Virus record (IMG/VR): IMGVR_UViG_3300029914_000067
Coordinates: 1 to 37,518 of that record
DNA: 37,518 nt
Source of the DNA: a virus
Reading direction: 5' to 3' (one strand)
Part shown: piece by piece, positions 30,989 to 37,518 of the stretch
Layout of the letters: every line of letters starts with the position of its first letter
How positions within the stretch are numbered: the stretch's first letter is position 1
Notes under the pieces: model-generated
What the model was told of the DNA's origin: nothing
The model's input: the letters and a program-made list of their open reading frames with translations, nothing else
The model's database searches: none
Position numbers and translations under genes: made by a program

Positions 30989-31362
30989 AGCCGTGTGTAT
31001 GCTGCGGGTTTGAGGGGCATGGGTTTGGGTTCCAGCTTGGCCTGAATCCGATGATGGCCAAATATGAGTTTTGCTCTATGGGCTGCCAGAATACCGGGGC
31101 TTGGATTGCCAAGGCTCAATTGCCGCCAGGTAAAATAGAAGGGACAAAAATGCTTTCGGATATTGAAGAGCGCGCAATGGTCGATGCCCGCGAGCAATTA
31201 TTCGGGGCGCTAGTCCGTCAGAAGTTAGATCAGCATTTTAGCGCCTGCACTGAAGCGCAGATTGACGACATCATTAAGTCTGTGGTGGTTGGATTTCAGG
31301 TTTCGATACAGAAGGCTTATGGGCGCGGAGAGTTTCCGTTCTTTGGTAGCGGCAAGCCATGA
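30856..31362 (+). CDS. DUF6511-like zinc-ribbon protein
   Basis: 168 residues from ATG 30856 (GGATAAG upstream). The first ~42 residues are Gly/Arg/Asn low complexity and lie over the previous gene. The recognisable part starts at 'EPCVCCGFEGHGFGF' and continues with 'YEFCSMGCQ', a four-Cys ribbon, then 'DAREQLFGALVRQKLDQHF' and 'IDDIIKSVVVGFQVSIQKA', the pattern of DUF6511 phage proteins. No in-frame start exists between 30856 and the ribbon, so the long overlap seems real. Function unknown, perhaps DNA binding. Confidence 0.6.
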   Translation: MATPNAGTGRNSERNGERLHRGGGQGAGDAGRRAGRGAVRFLGLEPCVCCGFEGHGFGFQLGLNPMMAKYEFCSMGCQNTGAWIAKAQLPPGKIEGTKMLSDIEERAMVDAREQLFGALVRQKLDQHFSACTEAQIDDIIKSVVVGFQVSIQKAYGRGEFPFFGSGKP

Positions 31363-31565
31363 GCGATACCTACGTCACCATCGATTGCATCTTCATCCGC
31401 TGCACTGAAAAGGCAGTTCTGATAGATGTTGACGGCGACGAGCATTGGGTGCCGCGATCTTGCATCCATGGCGCAGACGAGCGGCTTTTAGATCAGACAA
31501 ACTATGGTGACGAGATAAATTTACGGGTTTGGGAATGGTTGGCTGATAGGGATGGTTTACGATAA
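31359..31565 (+). CDS. Conserved-looking small phage protein
   Basis: 68 residues with an ATGA overlap. The pattern 'KAVLIDVDGDEHWVPRSCIH' followed by 'GDEINLRVWEWLADRDGL' is one I have seen in many phage replication regions, where it remains a protein of unknown function. It is predicted to be a small beta-barrel-like acidic protein. Its stop overlaps the next start (TAATG). Confidence 0.6.
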   Translation: MSDTYVTIDCIFIRCTEKAVLIDVDGDEHWVPRSCIHGADERLLDQTNYGDEINLRVWEWLADRDGLR

Positions 31566-31984
31566 TGGGCGTGTGGAATGTTAGCTTCGATCCAAAGACC
31601 AACACCAAAATTTGCAGCACATGTCGCAAAAGACTAAAGCTTGAAAGTTTTCCGAGAAGGTCTTTGAATAAATCAGACGGTAGGGCCTCTGTTTGCACAG
31701 ATTGTCACGCTGTATATATGCGTGACTATGCGCGAGAAAATAGAACCAAGGAAGATAAGTCCGCCGCCTCAAAGCGATACAGAGAAAGATTCCCAGAGCG
31801 AGAGAGCGCTAGGGCCGCAGTAAAAAGGGCGCTGAAGCAAAAAAAACTAGTGCGCCCTAGCCGCTGTTCGGAATGCAATAAGCGCACTTTTGTAGAGGCG
31901 CATCATCCTAATTATAAAAAACCTTTGGATGTTATGTGGCTTTGTAAAAAGTGCCATGGAAGTATCCATAGGGGCGCAGAATGA
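31565..31984 (+). CDS. HNH-like zinc-binding protein
   Basis: 139 residues. The N-terminal half has 'KICSTCRKRLKLESFPRRS' and 'CTDCHAVYMRDYA', a small zinc finger like those in phage recombination endonuclease VII-type proteins. The C-terminal half has 'SRCSECNKRTFVEAHHPNY' and 'VMWLCKKCHGSIHRG', an HNH-like treble clef. The classical catalytic spacing is not fully clear, so it may bind rather than cut DNA. The gene is visibly more AT-rich (AAA/AGA codons) than its neighbours, suggesting recent acquisition. Confidence 0.65.
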   Translation: MGVWNVSFDPKTNTKICSTCRKRLKLESFPRRSLNKSDGRASVCTDCHAVYMRDYARENRTKEDKSAASKRYRERFPERESARAAVKRALKQKKLVRPSRCSECNKRTFVEAHHPNYKKPLDVMWLCKKCHGSIHRGAE

Positions 31985-32799
31985 TAGACTTGAATCACAA
32001 GTCAGGCGCATCTCTTGGACCGCAAAATCTTTGCGACCGCATCAATGCGGTCATCGATGCCGCGCTAATTGAGCGGCGCAAGAAAGAGCCGGTGCGCACT
32101 TATTTAGGCGCGTCACAGATCGGTGATCCATGTCTCCGCAAGCTCTACTACAGCTATTCTCATACGCCAGTGGACATCGGACGCGAACTGACGGCGCGCG
32201 CCATCAGGATATTTGATACGGGCCACGCTGGCGAGGATGCCGCTGCTCTGCAGATGGGCGCCGTTGACGTTCCGGAAACCGATGTCTTTCGCACAACTGC
32301 TGTCAGGTGGATGAAGGATGCCGGGTTTGATCTTTTAACGCGCGATCCAAAAACAAAAGAGCAATTTGGCTTCACTGTTTTGAATGGCCGCCTCAAGGGC
32401 CACACAGACGGCAAGATTGTGAGTGGGCCGTTAACCGATGAGATTCCTTATCCTGTTGGTTGGGAACACAAGGCTTTGAATACCAAAAACTGGAGCAAGA
32501 TAAAGCGACACGGCCTTAAAGAGGCATCGCCGCTCTATTACGGCCAGTGTCATATTTATATGGGTTACATGGAGTGGCCGGCATACATTTTCACCGCGAC
32601 CAACAAAAACACCCAGGAGCTTAATCACGAGCTGATTACCTATGATGCGCGCGAGGCTCAGACACAAACTGACCGTGCCGTGACCGTAATTCGCGCAGTC
32701 GAGGCCGGCGATCTATTGCCGCGTTTAACGGACAACCCCGACTTCTACCTCTGCAAGTTTTGCGATTGGCGCTTTCGGTGCTGGAATGGAGACATGTAA
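31981..32799 (+). CDS. Cas4/RecB-like PD-(D/E)XK nuclease with Fe-S-type Cys
   Basis: 272 residues, ATGA overlap. The motifs are in order: 'GDPCLRKLYYSYS' with Cys51, 'FDTGHAGED' with His82 and Glu85, 'LKGHTDGKI' with Asp143, 'WEHKALN' with the E-x-K pair Glu162/Lys164, 'YYGQCHIYM' with Gln189, then 'LCKFCDWRFRC' with Cys258, 261 and 267. Cys51 plus the three late Cys match the 4Fe-4S arrangement of Cas4/AddB-type exonucleases. In phages such proteins process DNA ends for recombination with a Sak4- or RecT-type partner. No CRISPR array is present in the window. Confidence 0.8.
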   Translation: MIDLNHKSGASLGPQNLCDRINAVIDAALIERRKKEPVRTYLGASQIGDPCLRKLYYSYSHTPVDIGRELTARAIRIFDTGHAGEDAAALQMGAVDVPETDVFRTTAVRWMKDAGFDLLTRDPKTKEQFGFTVLNGRLKGHTDGKIVSGPLTDEIPYPVGWEHKALNTKNWSKIKRHGLKEASPLYYGQCHIYMGYMEWPAYIFTATNKNTQELNHELITYDAREAQTQTDRAVTVIRAVEAGDLLPRLTDNPDFYLCKFCDWRFRCWNGDM

Positions 32800-33207
32800 G
32801 TGAAGCCCTTTGATCCGTTCACATCGCCATTCGTGCGTCCGTCATGGCACAAGAAGATCAAGCTATATGCGGCTCCGAAAGAAACGCGCATCTGGAACCG
32901 GACGCTTGATGGCACCGGCAAGTGTTGCTGCTTTACCGGATGGAACAATGCGAAAGACGAGCCCTACGGCATTGTGCGCGTCAACGGCCAGCGCTGGTAT
33001 CTGCATCGCTATGCCTTCTCCAAATATCATGGCATCGAATTTCAGGCTGGTGACGTAGTGGATCATATTTGCCGCCGCCGCCTTTGCTTTAACCCGCTGC
33101 ATCTCGAATGCACTACGCACCGTGAGAATTATGATCGCGGCGATGGGCGCGCGATGTTAATCCAGAATGCGCCAAGCGATGAAGAAATTCAGGAGTTGTT
33201 GGGATGA
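32800..33207 (+). CDS. HNH endonuclease (HNH_3 type)
   Basis: 135 residues from GTG 32800, directly after the nuclease stop. Motifs: 'YGIVRVNGQRWYLHRYAF' (His69-Arg70), 'DVVDHICRRRLCFNPLHLE' with Asp88-His89, Asn98 and His101, then 'REN' at 108-110. It is similar in class to the HNH at 11312-11809 but lacks the C-terminal zinc tail. Free-standing HNH genes of this type are commonly mobile in phage replication modules. The stop overlaps the methyltransferase start. Confidence 0.8.
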   Translation: MKPFDPFTSPFVRPSWHKKIKLYAAPKETRIWNRTLDGTGKCCCFTGWNNAKDEPYGIVRVNGQRWYLHRYAFSKYHGIEFQAGDVVDHICRRRLCFNPLHLECTTHRENYDRGDGRAMLIQNAPSDEEIQELLG

Positions 33208-33782
33208 CGCGGATTGAAAAAGGCTCATCCATGCACGGGGAAAGCGGCTATGAGCGCGTTGAAAATGACGCTTATTGGACACCTGAATGGTGTACCAAGG
33301 CCCTTCTAAAGAAGGTGGCGTTGCGCGGCCTTATCGTTGAACCCGCTGCTGGGATCGGCCATATAGCAGATGTTGTGCGCGCGGCCGGTTACGATGTGGC
33401 CGAGTTTGATATTGTTAACCGCAGCAATAGACCAACTCTAAAGATCGCCGATTTCCTAAAAGTTGACCAACTCAGCTTGTCGCGTGAAGTATCTGTTGTT
33501 ACCAACCCGCCCTATGTTCTAGCCGAAGAATTTGTTCGTCACGCCATCAAACTCACAAAAGAACGCGAAGGCATGGTTGCCATGCTTTTACGCAATGAGT
33601 GGGATTGCGCGGCGAGCCGTCGCGATCTATTTGAGCGCCCGCCTTTCGCAAAAAAACTTGTTCTCACCAAACGCCCGAAGTGGAGTGCGCAAGATACCGC
33701 GTCGCCACGTCATAATTTCAGTTGGTTCATTTGGGACTGGGAATATTGCTATCCGCATCCAGTTATGGAGTGGGGACCATGA
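33204..33782 (+). CDS. Adenine-specific DNA methyltransferase-like protein
   Basis: 192 residues with an ATGA overlap. The SAM-binding motif is 'IVEPAAGIGHIADVVRAAGY' (44-63), the acidic strand is 'VAEFDIVNR', and the catalytic motif is NPPY (101-104), the amino-methyltransferase form that acts on N6-adenine. The C-terminus has 'MVAMLLRNEWD' and 'FSWFIWDWEY', as in small phage MTases. No target-recognition domain is obvious, so specificity is unknown. It could protect phage DNA or alter host methylation, which is of interest because of the GcrA-like protein nearby. Confidence 0.75.
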   Translation: MTRIEKGSSMHGESGYERVENDAYWTPEWCTKALLKKVALRGLIVEPAAGIGHIADVVRAAGYDVAEFDIVNRSNRPTLKIADFLKVDQLSLSREVSVVTNPPYVLAEEFVRHAIKLTKEREGMVAMLLRNEWDCAASRRDLFERPPFAKKLVLTKRPKWSAQDTASPRHNFSWFIWDWEYCYPHPVMEWGP

Positions 33783-35047
33783 CCGACATCACGCTTACCG
33801 ACACGCAAGCAGATGCCGTTCGCCGCACTAAAGAATGGTATCTGAAGTGCAAGGCTGAGCTTAAAGCTAAAAAGCCACTCAGCCAGCAAGTTTGGCGTGT
33901 TTTCGGTTATGCCGGAACAGGAAAGTCCACAATCACCAAGTACGCACTTGCCGAACTCGGCAACATCACCGTACTCAGCGGCACATTTACTGGGAAAGCC
34001 GCTCGCGTCCTCACCCAGAAAGGCACGCCAGCCACCACCATCCATTCCATGTGCTACAAGGTCAGCGAGCCATCCAAAGAGGCTATCGAAAAAGCCAAAG
34101 AGGAACTTGCCAAATTGCGCGGCGATGGTCCTGGCAATGGCGATCAGATGATGTGGCGCGCGATGATGCGGACCCGCGAAGAGGCGATTAAGGAAATGCA
34201 TCGGCCAACATTCGTGTTGAATGGCGACGGCCCGGTGCGAGATTGCGATTTAATAGTTCTGGACGAGGTTAGCATGGTTAATGAAACCATGGCGGCGGAT
34301 CTTATGAGCTTTGGCAAGCCTATTCTCGTGCTAGGAGATCCCGGACAGCTTCCACCAATCAAGGGCGACGGTGCGTTTACGCAAGCGGTTCCCGATGTGA
34401 TGCTCACGGAGATTCATCGCCAAGCTGAAGGCAGCGCTATTATCAGGCTGGCGACGATGGCGCGCGAGGGAAAGTTCATTCCTTATGGCGTTTATAGCGA
34501 TAGTGTAGTTAAGCTGCGTAAAAGCGAGTTGGGGCCGGAGGATTTACTTCAAGCAGATCAGGTCTTGACTGGCATGAATGCCACCCGCCTGATGTTGAAC
34601 AATGCAATGCGCCGCGCCTCTGGTCGGACTTCGGTTTTGCCGGATGGTCCGGAAGAAAAAATCATCTGCCTACGAAATCAAAATGACATTGGATTGGTCA
34701 ACGGTTCCTTCCTCACACTTAGCGATATTGAAGATGGCGATGAGTACGGATTCCGCGCGCAAGTCGTGACTGATGATGGCACCGATGTTGGACGGCGGAC
34801 AATCTATAAAGGCGCCTTTCTAGATCATATCGAGTTCGATAAAGACCGCGCGCAACGTGACCACTGGAAGAAAAAAGGATTAGTCGATGCGTCATTTGGC
34901 AATGCAATCACCGTCCATAAGAGTCAAGGAAGCGGCTGGAAAAATATAGTTTGGTTTGATGACGGCTTTGGGCGTGATCTTGTTCGCAATCAACACGCAT
35001 ACACGGCCATCACCCGTGCCGAAGAAGGTCTTGTTATACTTGCGTAG
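33779..35047 (+). CDS. SF1B helicase, RecD/Dda-like
   Basis: 422 residues from ATG 33779, preceded by GGGG and overlapping the previous stop as ATGA. Helicase motifs: Walker A GYAGTGKST (43-51), motif Ia 'SGTFTGKAARVL', motif II 'LIVLDEVSMV' (Asp162-Glu163), motif III 'VLGDPGQLPP' (~184-193), motif IV 'LTEIHRQ', and late 'ITVHKSQGSGWKNIVWFDDG' and 'YTAITRAEEGLVIL' (motifs V/VI). Dda/RecD2-type enzymes move 5'-to-3' on single strands and help replication restart and recombination. It lies between the methyltransferase and primase-helicase genes. Confidence 0.9.
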   Translation: MTDITLTDTQADAVRRTKEWYLKCKAELKAKKPLSQQVWRVFGYAGTGKSTITKYALAELGNITVLSGTFTGKAARVLTQKGTPATTIHSMCYKVSEPSKEAIEKAKEELAKLRGDGPGNGDQMMWRAMMRTREEAIKEMHRPTFVLNGDGPVRDCDLIVLDEVSMVNETMAADLMSFGKPILVLGDPGQLPPIKGDGAFTQAVPDVMLTEIHRQAEGSAIIRLATMAREGKFIPYGVYSDSVVKLRKSELGPEDLLQADQVLTGMNATRLMLNNAMRRASGRTSVLPDGPEEKIICLRNQNDIGLVNGSFLTLSDIEDGDEYGFRAQVVTDDGTDVGRRTIYKGAFLDHIEFDKDRAQRDHWKKKGLVDASFGNAITVHKSQGSGWKNIVWFDDGFGRDLVRNQHAYTAITRAEEGLVILA

Positions 35048-35071
35048 TCATAAAATGGGCCGGGAAAAATT

Positions 35072-37518
35072 GTGCTTGATCTCAACGATGCCATTCCGCA
35101 ATCAGTACCGCCGCCCCTGTACGACATGGACGATCTCAGCCAGCGCCTGGCTGCCACAGCCGCGTCATGGGTGCCGCAATTTTTCCCCCAAGGCCGCATC
35201 AGCGATGACCGCTCGGAACTTCGCCTAGCCAATATCTCCGGATCGCCGCCACGCAAGACCGGATCTTGCGTGATCGGGCTGACTGGCGATATGGCGGCAG
35301 CTTGGCATGACTTTGATGGCGGCGATGGCGGTGGGCCGCTTTCAACGCTCAAGCACGCCAGCGGAAAAGATGGTCGCGAGCTGCTGGATCTGGCAGCGGA
35401 GATTACTGGAACATATCAGCAACCGAACGGAATGCACCGGGAGGCACCCGTGTCTCCCAAAGCAAATATAAAACCCCGCGATGCATCTGCCGAGATCGCC
35501 CACATTCTCGCCCGCTCCGCGCCGATCGCCGGGACACTGGCTGAGACCTATCTGAAAAGCCGCGGGCTTGACCCGCCGCCGTCTGACGATCTGCGGTTTT
35601 GCGCCAATGTGACGGACTGGAAAGCCGGGGTCGGGCGCCCGGCCATGATCGCTATTCCGCGCCTAGCCAATGGCGAGCCGGCCGGCGGGGTGCATCGCAC
35701 CTTTCTGGCCTATGACGGGTTGGCCAAGGCACCCATGGATCAGCCCAAGAAGATGCTTGGCTCCATGGAAAATGGGGCGATCAGGCTGGCTCCCATGGGC
35801 GAGGACGGGCGCCTTGGCATTGCGGAGGGCATCGAGACCGCCCTGGCCGCCATGCGGCTGTACGGGCTCCCCGTATGGGCCGCGACTGCGGCGCCGTTCT
35901 TGGGCGGCCGGGACCGATCTGGGGCTTGGATAGGCTTTGTGCCACCCGCCGGCATTCGGGCGCTCTACATCTTCGCGGATGCCGGGGCGGCCGGCCTGAA
36001 GGTCGCAAATGCCGTTCTGGAGCAGGCCAAAGAAAATGGACTCCCCGCGGCGATTATCGAACCAGTTGGGGATGACGATTTCAATGCGGATCTGGTGGCA
36101 GGGGCGGCGCCACGCCAACTGCCAGATTTACACATTATTTCATGTGAAAAATTGGACAGCGGCGAAAATGTAGAAACGAAGGCCAACATAGCCGAAACCA
36201 TAGCGCTCGCGATCGGCACGCTGCGCAAGGGCTGCCCCATGGATGAGGTTGAAGTCGTCCTGGACGAGATCGCGCGAGGCGGCTTCGATATTCTGCCGAC
36301 GCGCCAAATGCTGGTGAGCATCAAAGATCGCACCGTCATCCCGATGCGGATGCTGGAAGGCGCTCTACGCAAGAAGCGTCTGGAAATTCGTTCGACCAAC
36401 AGCAAAATCAGCGGCGACTGGATGGGACGCATGATTTTGTCCGATGCCGGCGAGCCGCGGCAGATCATGGAAAACGCCGCCACAGTTTTTGAGATGGCAC
36501 CTGAGTTTCAGGGCGTGCTTTGGTTTGATGAATTTGGCAATCGCCCGATGATGCGCAGACCCGCGCCATGGGATATGACAAATGGCGGGTTTTCCGAGCG
36601 CGCATGGTCCGACGCTGACGATGCGGAGGCCACGCGCTGGCTGCAGCGCGCAGGTATCATCGTTCCGTCGTTGATCGCACACGAGGCTGTGCTGACGGTT
36701 GCTTTTAAATCCACTTATCATCCGGTGCGCGAGTATCTTCAGGACTTGGAATGGGATGGCAAAGAGCGTCTTGATTTTTGGGGTATTGATTATCTAGGCG
36801 CTGAAGAAACGCCCTATACAAAGGCGGTTAGCGCCCGCTGGCTTATATCCGCCGTTGCTAGGGTGATGGAGCCAGGATGTAAGGCCGATCATGCTTTAAT
36901 TCTTGAGGGGCAACAGGGAACTTACAAGTCCACTGTATTGCGCACGCTTTTTCATCCATGGTTCAGTGATGACCCTGCCGAAATGGGTAGTAAGGACGCA
37001 GCAATACAACTCGCCGGGGTATGGTGCATGGAATACGCCGACCTTGATCGCTTCGGGCGCGCTGACCGTAACAGATTAAAAGCATTCATTTCTCGCCAGA
37101 TTGATCGCTATCGCGCGCCATTTGCTCGCCATGCGGCAGATTATCCTCGCCAAATTGTTTTTTCTGGAACGACCAACGATAGCTCTTACCTAGATGACCC
37201 GACTGGCGGGCGCCGATTTTGGCCGCTCAAGGCACCGAATCCGGATCCTAGCGGCGTGGCTGCGGCCAAAGATCAACTGTGGGCAGAAGCTACACATCGT
37301 TTTATGAGCGGCGAGAAATTCTATTTGGCTGAAAGTGAATTACAGCAAGATGCCAAGAAGCAGCAGCGCATCAGGCAGCACGAAGAATCATGGGGGAATA
37401 AAATTAAACACGTCCTCAGAGGCGGTGAGAATGGCTACCCGCTAATTCGCGTGACGGTTTCTGAAGTGTTGGAAGGTATCGCGATCCCGGCTGATAGGTG
37501 GAATACCAGCACTTATAA
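35072..37518 (+). CDS. TOPRIM primase fused to VirE/VapE-type helicase, 3' end cut off
   Basis: The frame begins at GTG 35072 (GGGAAAAA upstream; an in-frame stop at 35051 excludes earlier starts) and is still open at the window end; 815 residues are visible. The TAA at 37516-37518 is in another frame. The N-terminus has 'AWHDFDGGDGGGPLSTL' as in phage primases. The TOPRIM has 'GIAEGIETALAAM' (Glu252) and 'LYIFADAGAAG' (Asp303), where the second Asp of DxD is Gly305. From ~565 is a VirE/P4-like ATPase: 'WDGKERLDFWG', 'LEGQQGTYKST' (Walker A 613-621), 'MEYADLDRF' and 'DPTGGRRFWPL'. It probably primes and unwinds at the phage fork. Confidence 0.85.
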   Translation, partial: MLDLNDAIPQSVPPPLYDMDDLSQRLAATAASWVPQFFPQGRISDDRSELRLANISGSPPRKTGSCVIGLTGDMAAAWHDFDGGDGGGPLSTLKHASGKDGRELLDLAAEITGTYQQPNGMHREAPVSPKANIKPRDASAEIAHILARSAPIAGTLAETYLKSRGLDPPPSDDLRFCANVTDWKAGVGRPAMIAIPRLANGEPAGGVHRTFLAYDGLAKAPMDQPKKMLGSMENGAIRLAPMGEDGRLGIAEGIETALAAMRLYGLPVWAATAAPFLGGRDRSGAWIGFVPPAGIRALYIFADAGAAGLKVANAVLEQAKENGLPAAIIEPVGDDDFNADLVAGAAPRQLPDLHIISCEKLDSGENVETKANIAETIALAIGTLRKGCPMDEVEVVLDEIARGGFDILPTRQMLVSIKDRTVIPMRMLEGALRKKRLEIRSTNSKISGDWMGRMILSDAGEPRQIMENAATVFEMAPEFQGVLWFDEFGNRPMMRRPAPWDMTNGGFSERAWSDADDAEATRWLQRAGIIVPSLIAHEAVLTVAFKSTYHPVREYLQDLEWDGKERLDFWGIDYLGAEETPYTKAVSARWLISAVARVMEPGCKADHALILEGQQGTYKSTVLRTLFHPWFSDDPAEMGSKDAAIQLAGVWCMEYADLDRFGRADRNRLKAFISRQIDRYRAPFARHAADYPRQIVFSGTTNDSSYLDDPTGGRRFWPLKAPNPDPSGVAAAKDQLWAEATHRFMSGEKFYLAESELQQDAKKQQRIRQHEESWGNKIKHVLRGGENGYPLIRVTVSEVLEGIAIPADRWNTSTY

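Noticed and set aside
31981-32799. CRISPR-associated Cas4
   Set aside because: No Cas1, Cas2 or repeat array nearby; neighbours are phage recombination genes, so a phage Cas4/RecB-like exonuclease is the better reading.
37516-37518. TAA at the last three bases as the end of the primase gene
   Set aside because: It is not in the primase frame, which reads AAT ACC AGC ACT TAT and continues past the window.
1-37518. tRNA genes, integrase, repressor and attachment sites
   Set aside because: I looked for cloverleaf-like GC stems with TTC loops, tyrosine/serine recombinase motifs and repressor HTH genes and saw none that I could support.

Overview
The window looks like about 37.5 kb of a tailed double-stranded DNA phage (or prophage), most likely podovirus-type and infecting an alphaproteobacterium. 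Every convincing gene is on the + strand. Genes are packed with ATGA, TGATG or TAATG junctions, and no stretch over 300 bases lacks a gene. The podovirus reading rests on an adaptor and nozzle-like pair followed by a run of internal/ejection-type proteins, with no tape-measure or sheath gene. The alphaproteobacterial host is inferred mainly from a GcrA-like helix-turn-helix and from moderately high GC. No integrase, repressor, terminase, portal or DNA polymerase is visible. Both ends cut through genes, so lifestyle cannot be decided.

Layout. (1) 1-10237, virion assembly: a truncated GxGY-repeat protein, a head-tail adaptor, a nozzle-like protein carrying a nine-unit GxGY repeat array, small unknowns, a GNAT-like protein and three large internal/ejection-type proteins. 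(2) 10284-13837, accessory block: an NAD-dependent sugar epimerase, an HNH endonuclease, a protein with two glycosyltransferase-A-like halves, and small proteins including one with two membrane segments. (3) 13844-24478, tail appendage and exported-protein block: another GxGY protein, a 1125-residue fibre-like protein, a 75-residue Cys-containing protein, a G1-type (eqolisin) glutamic peptidase, a 966-residue toroid-enzyme-like protein, a beta-helix tailspike-like protein and a small fibre protein. Five consecutive genes of this block encode export-type signals (four N-terminal, one internal). (4) 24463-27430, lysis and neighbours: SleB-type cell-wall hydrolase, Pam3-gp28-type holin, XhlA-like membrane protein, Ig-like protein, small membrane protein and a class 3 lipase. 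(5) 27462-37518, regulation, recombination and replication: GcrA-HTH/GP88 fusion, VRR-NUC nuclease, Sak4-like ATPase with DUF669-like partner, DUF6511-like protein, HNH proteins, Cas4-like nuclease, adenine methyltransferase, RecD/Dda-type helicase and a TOPRIM/VirE primase-helicase that runs off the end.

How the parts may work together. The left half builds the capsid-tail joint and the ejection apparatus. The middle block supplies surface-active products: possible glycan modification, a fibre, a peptidase and two polysaccharide-enzyme-like proteins. The signal peptides raise the question whether these products are exported by the infected cell instead of, or as well as, being mounted on virions. 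The right half is an early-type replication and recombination unit, probably transcribed from an AT-rich region near 28.4 kb. The least ordinary content is the exported cassette with its glutamic peptidase, the GcrA-GP88 fusion, and the GxGY repeat family shared by three virion-region proteins.
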